DNA from: AP-15 sp963799085
GTDB taxonomy: Bacteria; Pseudomonadota; Alphaproteobacteria; ATCC43930; CGMCC-115725
Direction: 5' to 3'
Length of the DNA stretch: 64,000 nucleotides
NCBI GenBank assembly: GCA_963799085.1
Contig: CAWCWA010000026.1
Location: forward strand, 1-64,000
In this document: positions 9,493 to 17,771 of the stretch, in pieces
Layout of the letters: every line of letters starts with the position of its first letter
Position numbering within the stretch: position 1 is the stretch's first letter
The notes under the pieces: model-generated
What the model was told of the DNA's origin: nothing
Database searches by the model: none
Seen by the model: only the letters and a program-made list of their open reading frames with translations
Translations under genes and position numbers: made by a program

Positions 9493-10115
9493 CCGTAACA
9501 ACGATCGATGCGGCTCCAAGCGAGCTTGCGCGGGGTCGCGGCGGCGGCGGGCCGGCCCCGACGCGGACCGTCGTCGCCTATGGGTTCTGGATATTCATCC
9601 TCAGCGACATTGTCATGTTCTCGGGGCTGTTCGCGGCCTATGCGGTCCTGGCGGGCAACACCGCCGGCGGCCCGACCGGGTCCGAACTGTTCAATCTCCG
9701 CAATGTCTTTATCGAGACGATGTGCCTCTTGGTCTCGAGCTACACATGCGGGCTCGGGGCGTTGTCGGCCGAACGGCGGCAGCCGGGCCGCTTCCTGGTC
9801 TTCGCCGCCCTCACATTCGTGCTGGGCGCCGCCTTTCTCTTCATCGAGATCTCTGAATTCGCCGGCATGGTCAACGAGGGGGCCGGGCCCTCGCGCAGCG
9901 CCTTTCTGTCCGGCTTCTTTACGCTCGTGGGCATGCACGGCGCGCATGTTACGAGCGGCCTCTTCTGGCTCATCTATATGGTGGCGCAGGTTATCGTCAA
10001 AGGCTTGCGGCCCCATGTGCTGCGGCGCCTGTTGTGCTGGAGCCTGTTCTGGCACGCGCTCGACATCATCTGGGTCGGCGTGCTGACCTTGGTTTACCTG
10101 ATGGGAGTCGGCTGA
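9489..10115 (+). CDS. cyoC: cytochrome bo-type ubiquinol oxidase subunit III
   Basis: A 208-residue five-helix membrane protein of the cytochrome oxidase subunit III family. Motifs: YGFWIFILSDIVMFSGLFAA (first helix), FIETMCLLVSSYTCGLGAL, FLFIEISEFAGMV with the conserved acidic residue, SAFLSGFFTLVGMHGAHVTS with the family GxHGxHV motif, and WSLFWHALDIIWVGVLTLVY at the end. It stabilises subunit I. ATG 9489 overlaps the cyoB stop, and its stop (10113-10115) shares a base with the cyoD ATG, so the four genes are translationally coupled. Confidence 0.95.
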   Translation: MTVTTIDAAPSELARGRGGGGPAPTRTVVAYGFWIFILSDIVMFSGLFAAYAVLAGNTAGGPTGSELFNLRNVFIETMCLLVSSYTCGLGALSAERRQPGRFLVFAALTFVLGAAFLFIEISEFAGMVNEGAGPSRSAFLSGFFTLVGMHGAHVTSGLFWLIYMVAQVIVKGLRPHVLRRLLCWSLFWHALDIIWVGVLTLVYLMGVG

Positions 10116-10480
10116 TGGACGGGGACGACCGCGTTTTCGGCGATCGGACGCCAGGCGTCGAAGAGCAAGAGGCCACGGCCAGTTATCTGTCGTACACGGT
10201 GGGCTTGGGGCTCGCCGTCCTGCTGACGATCATGTCGTTCGTCGTGTCGCAAACCAATTTGCTGTGGGCCCCGGGTATAGCCGTTGGGCTGGTCGTGCTC
10301 GCCTTCGCGCAGATCGGCGTCCACCTCGTTTTCTTTCTGCATCTGGGCAGCGGGCCCGATCACACGAACAACATTCTGGCCCTGGCCTTTGGCCTGCTGA
10401 TTGTCTTTCTCGTCCTCACCGGATCGGTCTGGATCATCGCCAATCTGCACGCCAACATGGCGGACATGCCGCTGCGCTGA
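10115..10480 (+). CDS. cyoD: cytochrome bo-type ubiquinol oxidase subunit IV
   Basis: A 121-residue protein with three transmembrane helices in the subunit IV pattern: YLSYTVGLGLAVLLTIMSFV, LLWAPGIAVGLVVLAFAQIG followed by VHLVFFLHLGSG, and ILALAFGLLIVFLVLTGSVW. The VHLVFFLHL motif and the closing MANLH-like segment (IIANLHANM) match E. coli CyoD. Last gene of the operon; a long nested hairpin follows 57 bp downstream. Confidence 0.93.
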   Translation: MDGDDRVFGDRTPGVEEQEATASYLSYTVGLGLAVLLTIMSFVVSQTNLLWAPGIAVGLVVLAFAQIGVHLVFFLHLGSGPDHTNNILALAFGLLIVFLVLTGSVWIIANLHANMADMPLR

Positions 10481-10536
10481 CCCGGTTCCGCTCGAAACTC
10501 CGACCGCCCATCATCTCGGCCCGGTAGTCCTGACGA

Positions 10537-10598
10537 CCTAGTTCGTCCTGCCGGCTCGCGCGCCTCTCGGAGCACGAGCCGGCAAAGGCCGAACTAGG
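10537..10598. terminator. nested bidirectional hairpin between convergent units
   Basis: Two concentric perfect 9-bp stems: outer CCTAGTTCG (10537-10545) with CGAACTAGG (10590-10598), inner GCCGGCTCG (10550-10558) with CGAGCCGGC (10575-10583). It sits between cyoD and the convergent binding-protein gene, and the outer stem includes that gene's stop codon (10594-10596). No long U-run is present on either side. It probably acts as a two-way transcription barrier. Confidence 0.6.
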
Positions 10599-11940
10599 TC
10601 CGCATGTAGCCTTCGAGTTCTGAGGCGGTCTCGCTGATAGCATCGTCCATCGACTTGCCCTGATGCACGTAGCGGGCGATCAGCTTGCAAACCGTGCCCT
10701 GCGCATAGAGCTGGTTGGCGATGTTGACCGGGGCGGGGTAGCCCAACAGCAGTGAGATCACGTCGCCGCGCGGCGGATAGTTGTAGTTGGTGCCCTTCGG
10801 CGGCCCTTCCTCGACCCAGGTATCGAAATCGCGCAGCTTCTCGTATGGCGGTACGTCGTACCCCTTGCTCGCCGCGACCAGCTTCTGCTGGGCTGATCGG
10901 GTTGACAGATAGGCGATGAGGCTCTTCGCCGCCGATTTGTTCGGCGAGAAATTCCAGATCCCGAGAAACCCGAAATTGGTCCCGACATAACGTCCCTTCG
11001 GCCCTTTCGGGGCGGGGAAATGCCACAGCTCCTTGGCCACATCGGGTGCGTCGCGCACCGCCACCGCCCAGGCCGACGGCGGGTTCATGATCAGCGCGCC
11101 CTTGCCCGAGATCAGCCACTTGTTGTTGCCGGCATTATCCCAGGCGAACGCGCTTTCCGGCAAGAACGGGGTGAGCCGTTTGAACCATTCCAGCACCTGC
11201 TTGGTCTCGTCCGATTTGACCGTGATATTGCCTTCCTCATCGACGAGGCGCGAGCCGTAGCTGGCGAAGACGGCCCCCGCCCAGTTGGCCGCATCCGTCG
11301 CGGTGCTCAGCGGCAATCCGAACGGATGGCCCGCCTTGTGGCACTTTTCGGCGGCGGTGAGGAATGCATCATAGGTCCAGTTGTCGGCGAGTTGCTTGTC
11401 GGGCGGGGCGCCGTCCGGATACATCTTCGTTACATCGAGACCGACATATTCCTTGAACATGTTGATGCGGGCGGCGCACGGCAGCGGGATCGTGCCGCGG
11501 CCCATCGGGACGGCCATCCAATGGCCATGCTGCTTGCCGGAGTATTCCGACCCGAGCAGCAGCTTGCCGTACTGTTTGATGTTCTCGGTCACGATATCGT
11601 CGACCGGTTCCAGCTGCGCGGCATAGGCGCCGGGCTGGGAGTCCGAAATCCGCATCACATCGTGGCCGGAATGCGCCTGCGCCTCTGCGGCGATCGTCAG
11701 ATTTAGCTTGTCGCCCTGGGAGGTGATGTAGTCGATCGTGATGTCGACCTTGTTTTTCTCCGCCCACTCGTGACAGAGCTTGGTCAAGGGCTCGTTGGCG
11801 CCGGGCACCCAGTGGTCCCAAAACCCGACCGAGAGCTTGCCAGCGGCGAAGGCGCCGCGCACAAAGGGCATGCTCAGCGCCGTGGTGGCCACTGCTGCGG
11901 TTCTCAACACATTGCGCCGGGTAAGTGTCTGCATGTTCAT
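10594..11940 (-). CDS. orphan ABC-transporter solute-binding protein, family 1 (sugar type), Tat signal
   Basis: A 448-residue periplasmic binding protein. The N-terminus TRRNVLRTAAVATTALSMPF followed by VRGAFAA is a twin-arginine signal. The mature part has the family 1 extracellular binding pattern (DHWVPGANEPLTKLCHEWAE, SDSQPGAYAAQLEPVDD, NKWLISGKGALIMNPPSAWA, APKGPKGRYVGTNFGFLGIW), which usually binds sugars or related polyols. No permease or ATPase gene lies nearby, so the transporter partners are elsewhere or lost. Start 11940 has GGAAGG four bases upstream; a second ATG at 11934 is possible. The 5' leader contains a TGGCG-tttc-CGCCA inverted repeat (11969-11982) that could be an operator. 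Ligand unknown. Confidence 0.85.
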   Translation of the reverse strand: MNMQTLTRRNVLRTAAVATTALSMPFVRGAFAAGKLSVGFWDHWVPGANEPLTKLCHEWAEKNKVDITIDYITSQGDKLNLTIAAEAQAHSGHDVMRISDSQPGAYAAQLEPVDDIVTENIKQYGKLLLGSEYSGKQHGHWMAVPMGRGTIPLPCAARINMFKEYVGLDVTKMYPDGAPPDKQLADNWTYDAFLTAAEKCHKAGHPFGLPLSTATDAANWAGAVFASYGSRLVDEEGNITVKSDETKQVLEWFKRLTPFLPESAFAWDNAGNNKWLISGKGALIMNPPSAWAVAVRDAPDVAKELWHFPAPKGPKGRYVGTNFGFLGIWNFSPNKSAAKSLIAYLSTRSAQQKLVAASKGYDVPPYEKLRDFDTWVEEGPPKGTNYNYPPRGDVISLLLGYPAPVNIANQLYAQGTVCKLIARYVHQGKSMDDAISETASELEGYMRT

Positions 11941-12025
11941 AAAACCTTCCGTTCGTGTCACATAGTTTTGGCGTTTCCGCCATTGTCCTGCTTGCATCTC
12001 GCGGAGATCCGGAGCATGCGCCAGG

Positions 12026-12056
12026 ATTATAGCAGCCATGCATAACGGATTGTAAA
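12026..12056 (-). promoter_or_regulatory. candidate promoter of the orphan binding-protein gene
   Basis: On the minus strand TTTACA (12056-12051), 19-bp spacer and a perfect TATAAT (12031-12026). Transcription would start about 85 bp before the coding start, so the TGGCG/CGCCA inverted repeat would lie within the leader. Confidence 0.5.
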
Positions 12057-12064
12057 GAATTGAA

Positions 12065-12092
12065 ACGGAACCGACAACCGGAGCGGTTCCGT
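12065..12092 (-). terminator. Rho-independent terminator of the DUF1003 gene
   Basis: A perfect 9-bp stem (ACGGAACCG / CGGTTCCGT) with a 10-nt loop, 11 bp after the DUF1003 stop. Read on the minus strand it is followed by TTTCAATTCTTT. Good fit to an intrinsic terminator. Confidence 0.65.
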
Positions 12093-12102
12093 ATCCCAGT
12101 AG

Positions 12103-12876
12103 CTACCTCGGCTCTCCCGTCCCTGTCGCGCTGATCCGCCGCTTGCCGGTCAGATCGTCGATCATCTCGACCTGGATCTGCTGAATTTCGAGTAGATGCT
12201 CCCACTGATGGTGGATCAGCTGATCGAGCTTGTCGCTGATCGCGCGCACTTCGAGTTCGGCCTTGAGGTTGACCTTGTAGTCGTTCTCGGCGCGCATGCG
12301 GTCGCGCGCCTCCTGCCGGTTCTGGCTCATCATGATGACCGGCGCCTGGATCGCCGCCAACAGCGACAAGGCAAGGTTGAGCAGAATGTAAGGGTAGGGG
12401 TCGAAGGGAGACCACAGCAGGTAGATGCTGTTGCAGATGATCCAGACGATCAACACACCGAAGAAAATGAAGATAAAGCGCCAGCTGCCGCCGAATTCGG
12501 CGACCTTGTCCGCGGTGCGTTCGCCCAATGTCAGACCGCGATCGAACTCGCGGTTGAGGTCGTCGGCGACGGTCTGGCCCTCGCGCAGGCTTTTCATGAC
12601 CTCGTCTTCGATCGCGGTCAACTCGCCGCGGTCCTTCTCCATCTGCGTGCGGATGAATTCGGCGCGGAAGCCGTTGAGGCAGCTGGGGCAGATGAAGCCG
12701 GTCGCGTCCCAGTCGGCGACCCGGGCAGCGATCAGAGCGGCGATATTCTCGCGGATCGCGCTCGCCGGGATAAGGCTGTGGCCGGAGAAGGAGCGCTTGC
12801 ACACGCCGCAGGTGTGGGTTGCGCGGCGGCGCTCCCTGGCCGCCGTCAGCGGGCCGCTTGGCCTCGGGTCGGACAT
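12103..12876 (-). CDS. DUF1003 family inner-membrane protein
   Basis: Begins with a zinc-ribbon-like CGVCKRSFSG ... ICPSCLNGF (two Cys pairs), followed by a basic/acidic helical linker and the DUF1003 core: ERTADKVAEFGGSWRFIFIF, FGVLIVWIICNSIYLL, DPYPYILLNLALSLLAAIQA, then PVIMMSQNRQEARDRMRAEND and a C-terminal amphipathic helix. Two transmembrane helices are clear. The family function is not established. Start 12876 (MSDPRPSG) is chosen because GGAG lies six bases upstream; ATGs at 12888 and 12909 are in frame. Confidence 0.85.
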   Translation of the reverse strand: MSDPRPSGPLTAARERRRATHTCGVCKRSFSGHSLIPASAIRENIAALIAARVADWDATGFICPSCLNGFRAEFIRTQMEKDRGELTAIEDEVMKSLREGQTVADDLNREFDRGLTLGERTADKVAEFGGSWRFIFIFFGVLIVWIICNSIYLLWSPFDPYPYILLNLALSLLAAIQAPVIMMSQNRQEARDRMRAENDYKVNLKAELEVRAISDKLDQLIHHQWEHLLEIQQIQVEMIDDLTGKRRISATGTGEPR

Positions 12877-12963
12877 CGGACGCTCCATTTCTCGGGCATC
12901 ATGCCGCATACCTCGCCGTTAGCGCTAGATGCCGCCCGACCGGGATGCCGGCAGGGACGGCGG

Positions 12964-13087
12964 TAAAATTGCCACATTCGCATGGTAGGCATATTCCCGT
13001 TGGAGGCCGAGCGGTCTTCCTCGGGGCGGCATACGCTTACCCGCGTTTGTTGTTTTTTGGTTGCAAATAACATCAAAAACAGCAAAC
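12964..13087 (+). repeat. 124-bp intergenic element, copy 1 (conserved ends, variable core, hairpin)
   Basis: The left end TAAAATTGCCACATTCGCAT and the right ~40 bp (TTGTTGTTTTTT, GTTGCAAATAACA, CAAAAACAGCAAA) recur nearly identically, inverted, at 22156-22278, while the ~57 bp between them differ. The right end forms a 13-bp stem (13045-13057 with 13075-13087, one G-U pair) around a 17-nt loop. It lies between the starts and stops of two minus-strand genes. Possible non-autonomous element or structured RNA; identity unknown. Confidence 0.7.
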
Positions 13088-13132
13088 GCGACATCGCGGC
13101 GGAGAGAGGTCCCGGCCCTGCCGGGACCGGGG

Positions 13133-13774
13133 TCAGGCGAGCAGTTTCTTCAACCGTTCGGCGATCTCCTCGGGGGTGCTTTGGTGGGTGAAGCTGGCGG
13201 TGAAGCGGCCTTTGGGGTCCATCACGTAAATCACCGAGCTGTGGTCCATCGAATAGTCGCCGTCGGCCTCCGGGTGCTTGGCGTAATAAACGCGATAGTT
13301 CTTCGCGGCCTTGGCGATTGCTTCGGGCGAGCCGGTCAGCGCCAGGATCGGCGCGTCGAAGCTCGCGACGTAATCCTTCATGACCGCGGACGTATCGCGC
13401 TCGGGATCGACGGTGATGAAGACCGGGCGCACCTCGCTGCGCTTCGGCCCGAGGTCGTCGAGCGCCAATGCGATGTCGTTGAGGGCCGTCGGGCAGGCGT
13501 CCGGGCAGTGGGTGTAGCCGAAATAGACAAGCAGCCATTTCCCTTCGAGGTCGGTGTTGGAAACGGTCTTGCCGTTCTGGTCGACGAGCCGGAACGGGCC
13601 GCCGATGGCGCTGCCGAGAATGCCGCCGGCAACGCCGCGCGGGGAGTTCTGCAGTTCGAGGCCGACAAAGGCGCCCGCCCCGAGGATCAAGAGGCCGGCG
13701 AGGAGCGAGGCGGCGAGGAGGAGGCGCGAGGAGCCGCGTGCGTCCGGTTTTGCGGGCTTGGGGTTGCGGGCCAT
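13133..13774 (-). CDS. SCO1/SenC/PrrC family copper chaperone
   Basis: A 213-residue membrane-anchored thioredoxin-like protein. One N-terminal transmembrane helix (LLLAASLLAGLLILGAGAFV, residues 18-37) precedes the Sco fold: GGPFRLVDQNGKTVS, VYFGYTHCPDACPTAL with the Cu-binding CxxxC pair, ITVDPERDT, and the third ligand His in YSMDHSSVIYVMD. Sco proteins deliver copper or reduce thiols for heme-copper oxidase assembly in the periplasm. Directly followed 12 bp away by the PCuAC gene, which is transcribed first, so both are one copper-handling unit. Full length for the family. Confidence 0.93.
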   Translation of the reverse strand: MARNPKPAKPDARGSSRLLLAASLLAGLLILGAGAFVGLELQNSPRGVAGGILGSAIGGPFRLVDQNGKTVSNTDLEGKWLLVYFGYTHCPDACPTALNDIALALDDLGPKRSEVRPVFITVDPERDTSAVMKDYVASFDAPILALTGSPEAIAKAAKNYRVYYAKHPEADGDYSMDHSSVIYVMDPKGRFTASFTHQSTPEEIAERLKKLLA

Positions 13775-13786
13775 GACGACACCCTC

Positions 13787-14266
13787 CTAATGGTGCTGCA
13801 TGCCGCCCATCGATCCCATGGCGCCACCCATCGCACTTGTGGCGCCGACCTTTTCGACGGCGACGGTGACGGTGCGCGTGCCGCCCTTCTCAAAGGTCAG
13901 GGTCAGCGGGAAGGATTGGCCCTCCTTCAAGGGCTGCTGCAGGCCGAGCAGCATGACGTGGAACCCGCCCGGCTTCAACGTCACGGGCTTGCCGGCGGGG
14001 ACGTCGATGGCGTCGACCTGGCGCATCTTCATGATCATGCCGGTCATCGACATCGTGTGGAGTTCGGCCTTTTTCGCTGCCGGCGTTGAGGCGGCGACGA
14101 GCTTGTCGGCGGTGGGCGACTGGATCGTCAGATAGGCAGCGCCGTTTTCGGCCTTGCCCGGAGTGGCCCGCGCCCAGGCGTGGGTGACCTCCAGCTGGCT
14201 CGATTGCGCCATCGCGGCGCCGGCGAGGACGAGGCTCGCGGCGAAGGCGAGCAATTTGATCGACAT
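13787..14266 (-). CDS. PCu(A)C-type periplasmic copper chaperone
   Basis: A 159-residue secreted protein: signal peptide LLAFAASLVLAGAAMA, then VTHAWARATPGKAENGAAYL and the copper motif with ligands His and Met in AELHTMSMTGMIMKMR and GFHVMLLGL (the H-x10-M-x21-H-x-M pattern). The C-terminus is Met/His-rich (MGGAMGSMGGMQHH), a further copper-binding tail. These proteins shuttle Cu(I) with Sco to oxidase Cu sites. The start is the ATG before the signal peptide. It precedes sco in the same direction. Confidence 0.93.
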   Translation of the reverse strand: MSIKLLAFAASLVLAGAAMAQSSQLEVTHAWARATPGKAENGAAYLTIQSPTADKLVAASTPAAKKAELHTMSMTGMIMKMRQVDAIDVPAGKPVTLKPGGFHVMLLGLQQPLKEGQSFPLTLTFEKGGTRTVTVAVEKVGATSAMGGAMGSMGGMQHH

Positions 14267-14340
14267 CGGATTTCCTTTTTCGAACGCAGGGCGGCGCGGC
14301 GGGGGAAGCTGGCGGCCGCCGCGGGGGGATCGTGACGGAG

Positions 14341-14742
14341 TTAGCGCACGATCAAGGGCGGCGCCCGCGCCTGCAGCGGAAGATGGCGCGCGGGGGCATC
14401 GAGCGCCGCCGCGTCGAGGACCGGGATTGCCGCAAGGACGAGGCGGACCGGCGCCGCGGTCAAAGGTGGTGAGGGTGGCAGCGCTGTCGGCGTCGCGGCG
14501 CAGAGCGCGCAATGATCGCAATGGCATGGAGGCAGCGCTGGAGTGGATTTTCCGGGAGCCTCACTCCTCGGCGCGGCGCCGCAAAGGACGGCCGGGAGGG
14601 GTGAGGCGGACCATCCGGCCGCAAGCGCCTGGCCTACCGGCAACAGCGGGTTGCCGAGCAGCAGGACGACGCAGAGCCAGGCGAGAAACGGCCGCCACTC
14701 GCCGGCGCTCTTCCCGGGCCGCTTCCGGATCATCGATGGCAA
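14341..14742 (-). CDS. DUF2946-type protein
   Basis: A 133-residue protein with an N-terminal membrane helix or signal (FLAWLCVVLLLGNPLLPVGQ followed by ALAAG) and a Cys/His cluster HCDHCALC at about residue 90, in a proline/alanine-rich context. The HC-x-HC arrangement after a signal sequence is typical of DUF2946 proteins, which often sit with copper genes. It lies 75 bp upstream of the PCuAC gene on the same strand. A role in periplasmic copper or metal handling is inferred only from motif and place. Confidence 0.6.
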   Translation of the reverse strand: MPSMIRKRPGKSAGEWRPFLAWLCVVLLLGNPLLPVGQALAAGWSASPLPAVLCGAAPRSEAPGKSTPALPPCHCDHCALCAATPTALPPSPPLTAAPVRLVLAAIPVLDAAALDAPARHLPLQARAPPLIVR

Positions 14743-14810
14743 TCCGTTATTCCAAGGCTACCGGATCGACCCCGGAGCATACGCCGCAAGCGACGCCGGC
14801 GTCTCGCGTC

Positions 14811-15755
14811 CTATTGGCGCGCCGCGCCGCGGGCCGGGCGGATCGCGGCCCTGCCCTCGGGCGTCACGAGAGCGGCGCAGGCCCTCGGCAGATCGGCGAG
14901 CAATAATGGCCGGGCGTGCCCCGGCGGCGGATGGCGCGCCTCGGGGGTGAACCACCAGGCAAGCTCCTTGCCGCAGCCGTCGCCGGCCGGCGGCGGCTCC
15001 TGGTCATGGCATGAAGGCTCGCCCGCGGGGCAGGATAGGCGAACGTGGAAATGGTAGCTGTGCCCCCACCAGGGCCGGATCTTGGCGAGCCAGGCGCGGG
15101 CCGCATCGGCGGTGCGGCACAATTCGCGCTTGATCGCCGGGTTGACGAAGATGCGGGCGACGGAGGGATCGCGCGAGGCCGCCTCCAGCAGCCGCGCGCG
15201 TTGCTGGGTCCAGACGGCGCGGTCGACGCCCTCGCCGTCGGTGGCGACGACATCGACAGCCGACATCTCGTCGCGCTCGGCCGCGCCAAGAGGCCGGTTC
15301 GGCATCGGCGTCAGCCAGATGTCGGCGTCGAGCCCGATCTGGTGCGAGCCGTGCCCGGTCAGCATCGGGCCGCCACGCGGCTGCGCGATGTCGCCGACGA
15401 GAAGCCCCGGCCAGCCGCCGGCCGCCGCTTTCGCCGCCAGCCGTTCGATAAACGCGATCAGCACCGGATGGCCCCAGGCGCGGTTGCGCGAGGGTCGCAT
15501 GACCTCCCAGTGCGGCCCGTCGGCGGGGAGCGGCGCCGCGCCTTCGAGACAACCCTTCGTGTATGAGCCGATCGCCAGCGGCGGCCCCGGCATGGGCGTG
15601 GTCTCGAGGCCGAAGAGGCGCTGGGCGGCGTCGGGGGGCAGACGCGCCAATACCGCCGCGCGATGCGCCGCCTCCTGCGCCGCATTGTCCTGCGCCGCCG
15701 CCGCGCCGGCCGCGAGCAACGCCAGCAGCAGGGCGCACGCCACGGCGGCGCGCAT
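14811..15755 (-). CDS. mepA: penicillin-insensitive murein endopeptidase
   Basis: Zinc LAS-family peptidase that cleaves D-Ala-meso-DAP cross-links in the periplasm. Signal peptide ACALLLALLAAGAAAAQ; then GSYTKGCLEGAAPLP, MRPSRNRAWGHPVLIAFIER, GDIAQPRGGPMLTGHGSHQI followed by GLDADIWL, and WWGHSYHFHVRLSCP. The metal ligands (His of GHGSHQ, Asp of GLDADIW, His of HFHVRL) are all present, and the cysteines CP...C...C are typical. Length (314 residues) is slightly above E. coli MepA (274) because of a C-terminal extension. Ends 68 bp before the DUF2946 gene. Confidence 0.93.
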   Translation of the reverse strand: MRAAVACALLLALLAAGAAAAQDNAAQEAAHRAAVLARLPPDAAQRLFGLETTPMPGPPLAIGSYTKGCLEGAAPLPADGPHWEVMRPSRNRAWGHPVLIAFIERLAAKAAAGGWPGLLVGDIAQPRGGPMLTGHGSHQIGLDADIWLTPMPNRPLGAAERDEMSAVDVVATDGEGVDRAVWTQQRARLLEAASRDPSVARIFVNPAIKRELCRTADAARAWLAKIRPWWGHSYHFHVRLSCPAGEPSCHDQEPPPAGDGCGKELAWWFTPEARHPPPGHARPLLLADLPRACAALVTPEGRAAIRPARGAARQ

Positions 15756-15759
15756 CGCG

Positions 15760-16913
15760 TTATTCCGCCCGCCGCTCGTAGCAGACCCGGCCGTCCTTCA
15801 GGGTCATCTGCGCGACGAGCTGGCGCTTGCCGGTGACGGCGTTGCCGTCGGTGTCGCGGAATTCGACATCGCCGTCGCGCAGTTCGAGGAGCGCCACATC
15901 GCCGTTGGCGCCCGGCCGCAACGTGCCGGCCACGCCCTCCAAGTCCCATGATCCTGGCCGGCGTCGCGGTCGCCCGCAGAGACCACCTCGTCGAGCCCGA
16001 CCCCGAAATGCAGCAGTTTCGACATCGTCGTCGTCAGACCCCAGACCGGGCCATTGGACGCCGTCGTAAAGGTCAGGTCGGTCGAGATCGTGTCCGGCAG
16101 GAAGCCCTGGTCGAGCGCCTTTTCGATCAGCGGGAAGCTGAAATGGCCGCCGCGGCCATGCGCGCAATCGAAAATGATGCCGTGGCGCTGCGCCTCGACG
16201 ACCTCCTTCAGGATGAACTGCTTCTCGGGTCCCATGATGCCGTGCTCGCGGCCGTGGAAGCAGTGCGTGACGATGTCTCCGGGCTTCATGCAGGCGAGGA
16301 TTTCGGGGAGCGGCAGCGGCGTGTCGGTGATGTGGATCATCATCGGGACGCCCGCCATGTCGGCCGCCTGACGGGCGGTCTTGACCGGTGCCGTCGTGTA
16401 CTCCCAGACGAGGTTCGGGCCGTACCGCAGCTTGACGCCAATCGCGATGTCTCGGTTCTCGGCGATCGTGCGGGCGCAGCCCTCGGGGTCGGCGTAGGGG
16501 AAATGCGCCAGCTCGCCGCAGCGCGACGCGCCGACGATGCCGATCGCCGACAGGTTGACGAAGGCGCGGGCGCGGGTTCGCACCGATTTGTCGAGCATGT
16601 GGCGCAGCCCGGCAAAAGTCGCCGAGCCCGTGCTGCCGGCGTCGCACACGGTAGTGACCCCGCTCGCATTGCAAAAGCGGTCGGTGTTCTCGCCCATGTC
16701 CGAGGAATTGACAAAGACATGGGCGTGCAGGTCGACGAGCCCCGGCGTCACCAAGAGACCCTTGGCGTCGATCACCCGATGGGCGTCCTCGGGGCGCAGA
16801 TCCGGCGCCACCGCGGCAATCTTGCCTGCGAAGATCGCGACATCCATCCGCCCGCGCAATCCGCCGCCCGGATCCACCACCTCGCCGCCGCTGATCAGAA
16901 GATCGTATTTCAT
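15760..16913 (-). CDS. amidohydrolase/deacetylase family metallohydrolase, frameshifted
   Basis: Dihydroorotase-like metal-dependent hydrolase. Motifs: LLISGGEVVDPGGGLRGRMD (N-terminal barrel), TPGLVDLHAHVFVNSS with the HxH metal pair, GVTTVCDAGSTGSATF, IGVKLRYGPN (probable carboxylated Lys), MIHITDTPLPLPEIL, DIVTHCFHGREHG and IIFDCAHGRGGHFSFP. This pattern fits the EF_0837/AHA_3915-type subgroup, whose substrates are mostly undefined. Two indels between about 15945 and 15980 throw the last ~65 residues out of frame; the true end VAGTLRPGANGDVALLELRD continues to 15760. It starts 38 bp after the GST gene on the same strand. Confidence 0.8.
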
Positions 16914-16951
16914 GCGTTCCTCCAGTCTCCATCGGGACCAGCCGCGGCGGG

Positions 16952-17620
16952 TCAGAAATCGAGGTCGGCGTAGTGTTTGGGGGGTGGGACGCCGGGGATG
17001 TGGTCGGCGAGGATCGGGCGGAAGCTCGGCCGCGACTTGATCCGGGCGTACCATTCCTTGGCCGGCTCGTGGTCGTCCCAGGGCACGTCCCCCAGATAGT
17101 CGAGGCTCGACAGATGCGCGGCGGCGGTGATGTCGGCGATCGAGAAATGGTCGCCCGCGAGCCACCGCCGGCGGTCGACGAGATAGCCGATATAGTCGAG
17201 ATGATGCGGCAGGTTCGCATGCCCGGCGCGAATCGCGAGCGAGTTCGGCTGGCCGTGGCCCTGGTAGCGCTTCATCATCTTCTCGCCAAGCAGGTTCTCG
17301 GTCACTTCGAGGTTCATCTTGACGTCGAACCAGGCGGCCAGCCGGCGCACCTCGGCGCGGTCGATCGGGTTGATGCCGATCAACAGCTTCTCGCGGTAGA
17401 CCTCGTCGAGATATTCGACGATGGCGTTGGGGTCGGCGAGCACGGTGCCGTCGGGCTCGATCAGGACCGGCACCTCGCCCGCAGGATTCAGCGCCACGAA
17501 TTCCTTGCGCCGCTCCCAGACCTTCTCGGTCTTCAGGGTGAAATCGAGCTCCTTCTCCCGCAGCACGAGCCGCACCTTGCGCGAGAACGGGCTCAGCCAT
17601 TGGTGATAGAGGACACGCAT
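16952..17620 (-). CDS. glutathione S-transferase family protein
   Basis: A 222-residue GST. N-terminal thioredoxin fold: LYHQWLSPFSRKVRLVLREK with the active-site Ser in SPFS, NPAGEVPVLIEPDG with the cis-Pro glutathione-binding motif, and DPNAIVEYLDEVY. C-terminal all-helical domain with GDHFSIADITAAAHLSSLDY, the conserved N-capping motif. The middle (EKMMKRYQGHGQPNS) is longer than average. Substrate unknown. Divergent from the radical SAM gene at 17772. Confidence 0.9.
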   Translation of the reverse strand: MRVLYHQWLSPFSRKVRLVLREKELDFTLKTEKVWERRKEFVALNPAGEVPVLIEPDGTVLADPNAIVEYLDEVYREKLLIGINPIDRAEVRRLAAWFDVKMNLEVTENLLGEKMMKRYQGHGQPNSLAIRAGHANLPHHLDYIGYLVDRRRWLAGDHFSIADITAAAHLSSLDYLGDVPWDDHEPAKEWYARIKSRPSFRPILADHIPGVPPPKHYADLDF

Positions 17621-17771
17621 CGCGCCGATTGTAGCGATCCCTCGCGGACCCGAACAACGGACCTTAATGCCGCCCGTTCGATCACAAGGGTCTGGCAACT
17701 GTCGGCAGGCTGAACGATGATAAGCCGATCGAATCGCCTCCATTGCGGCCGGGCGAACAGCGAGGGGGAGC

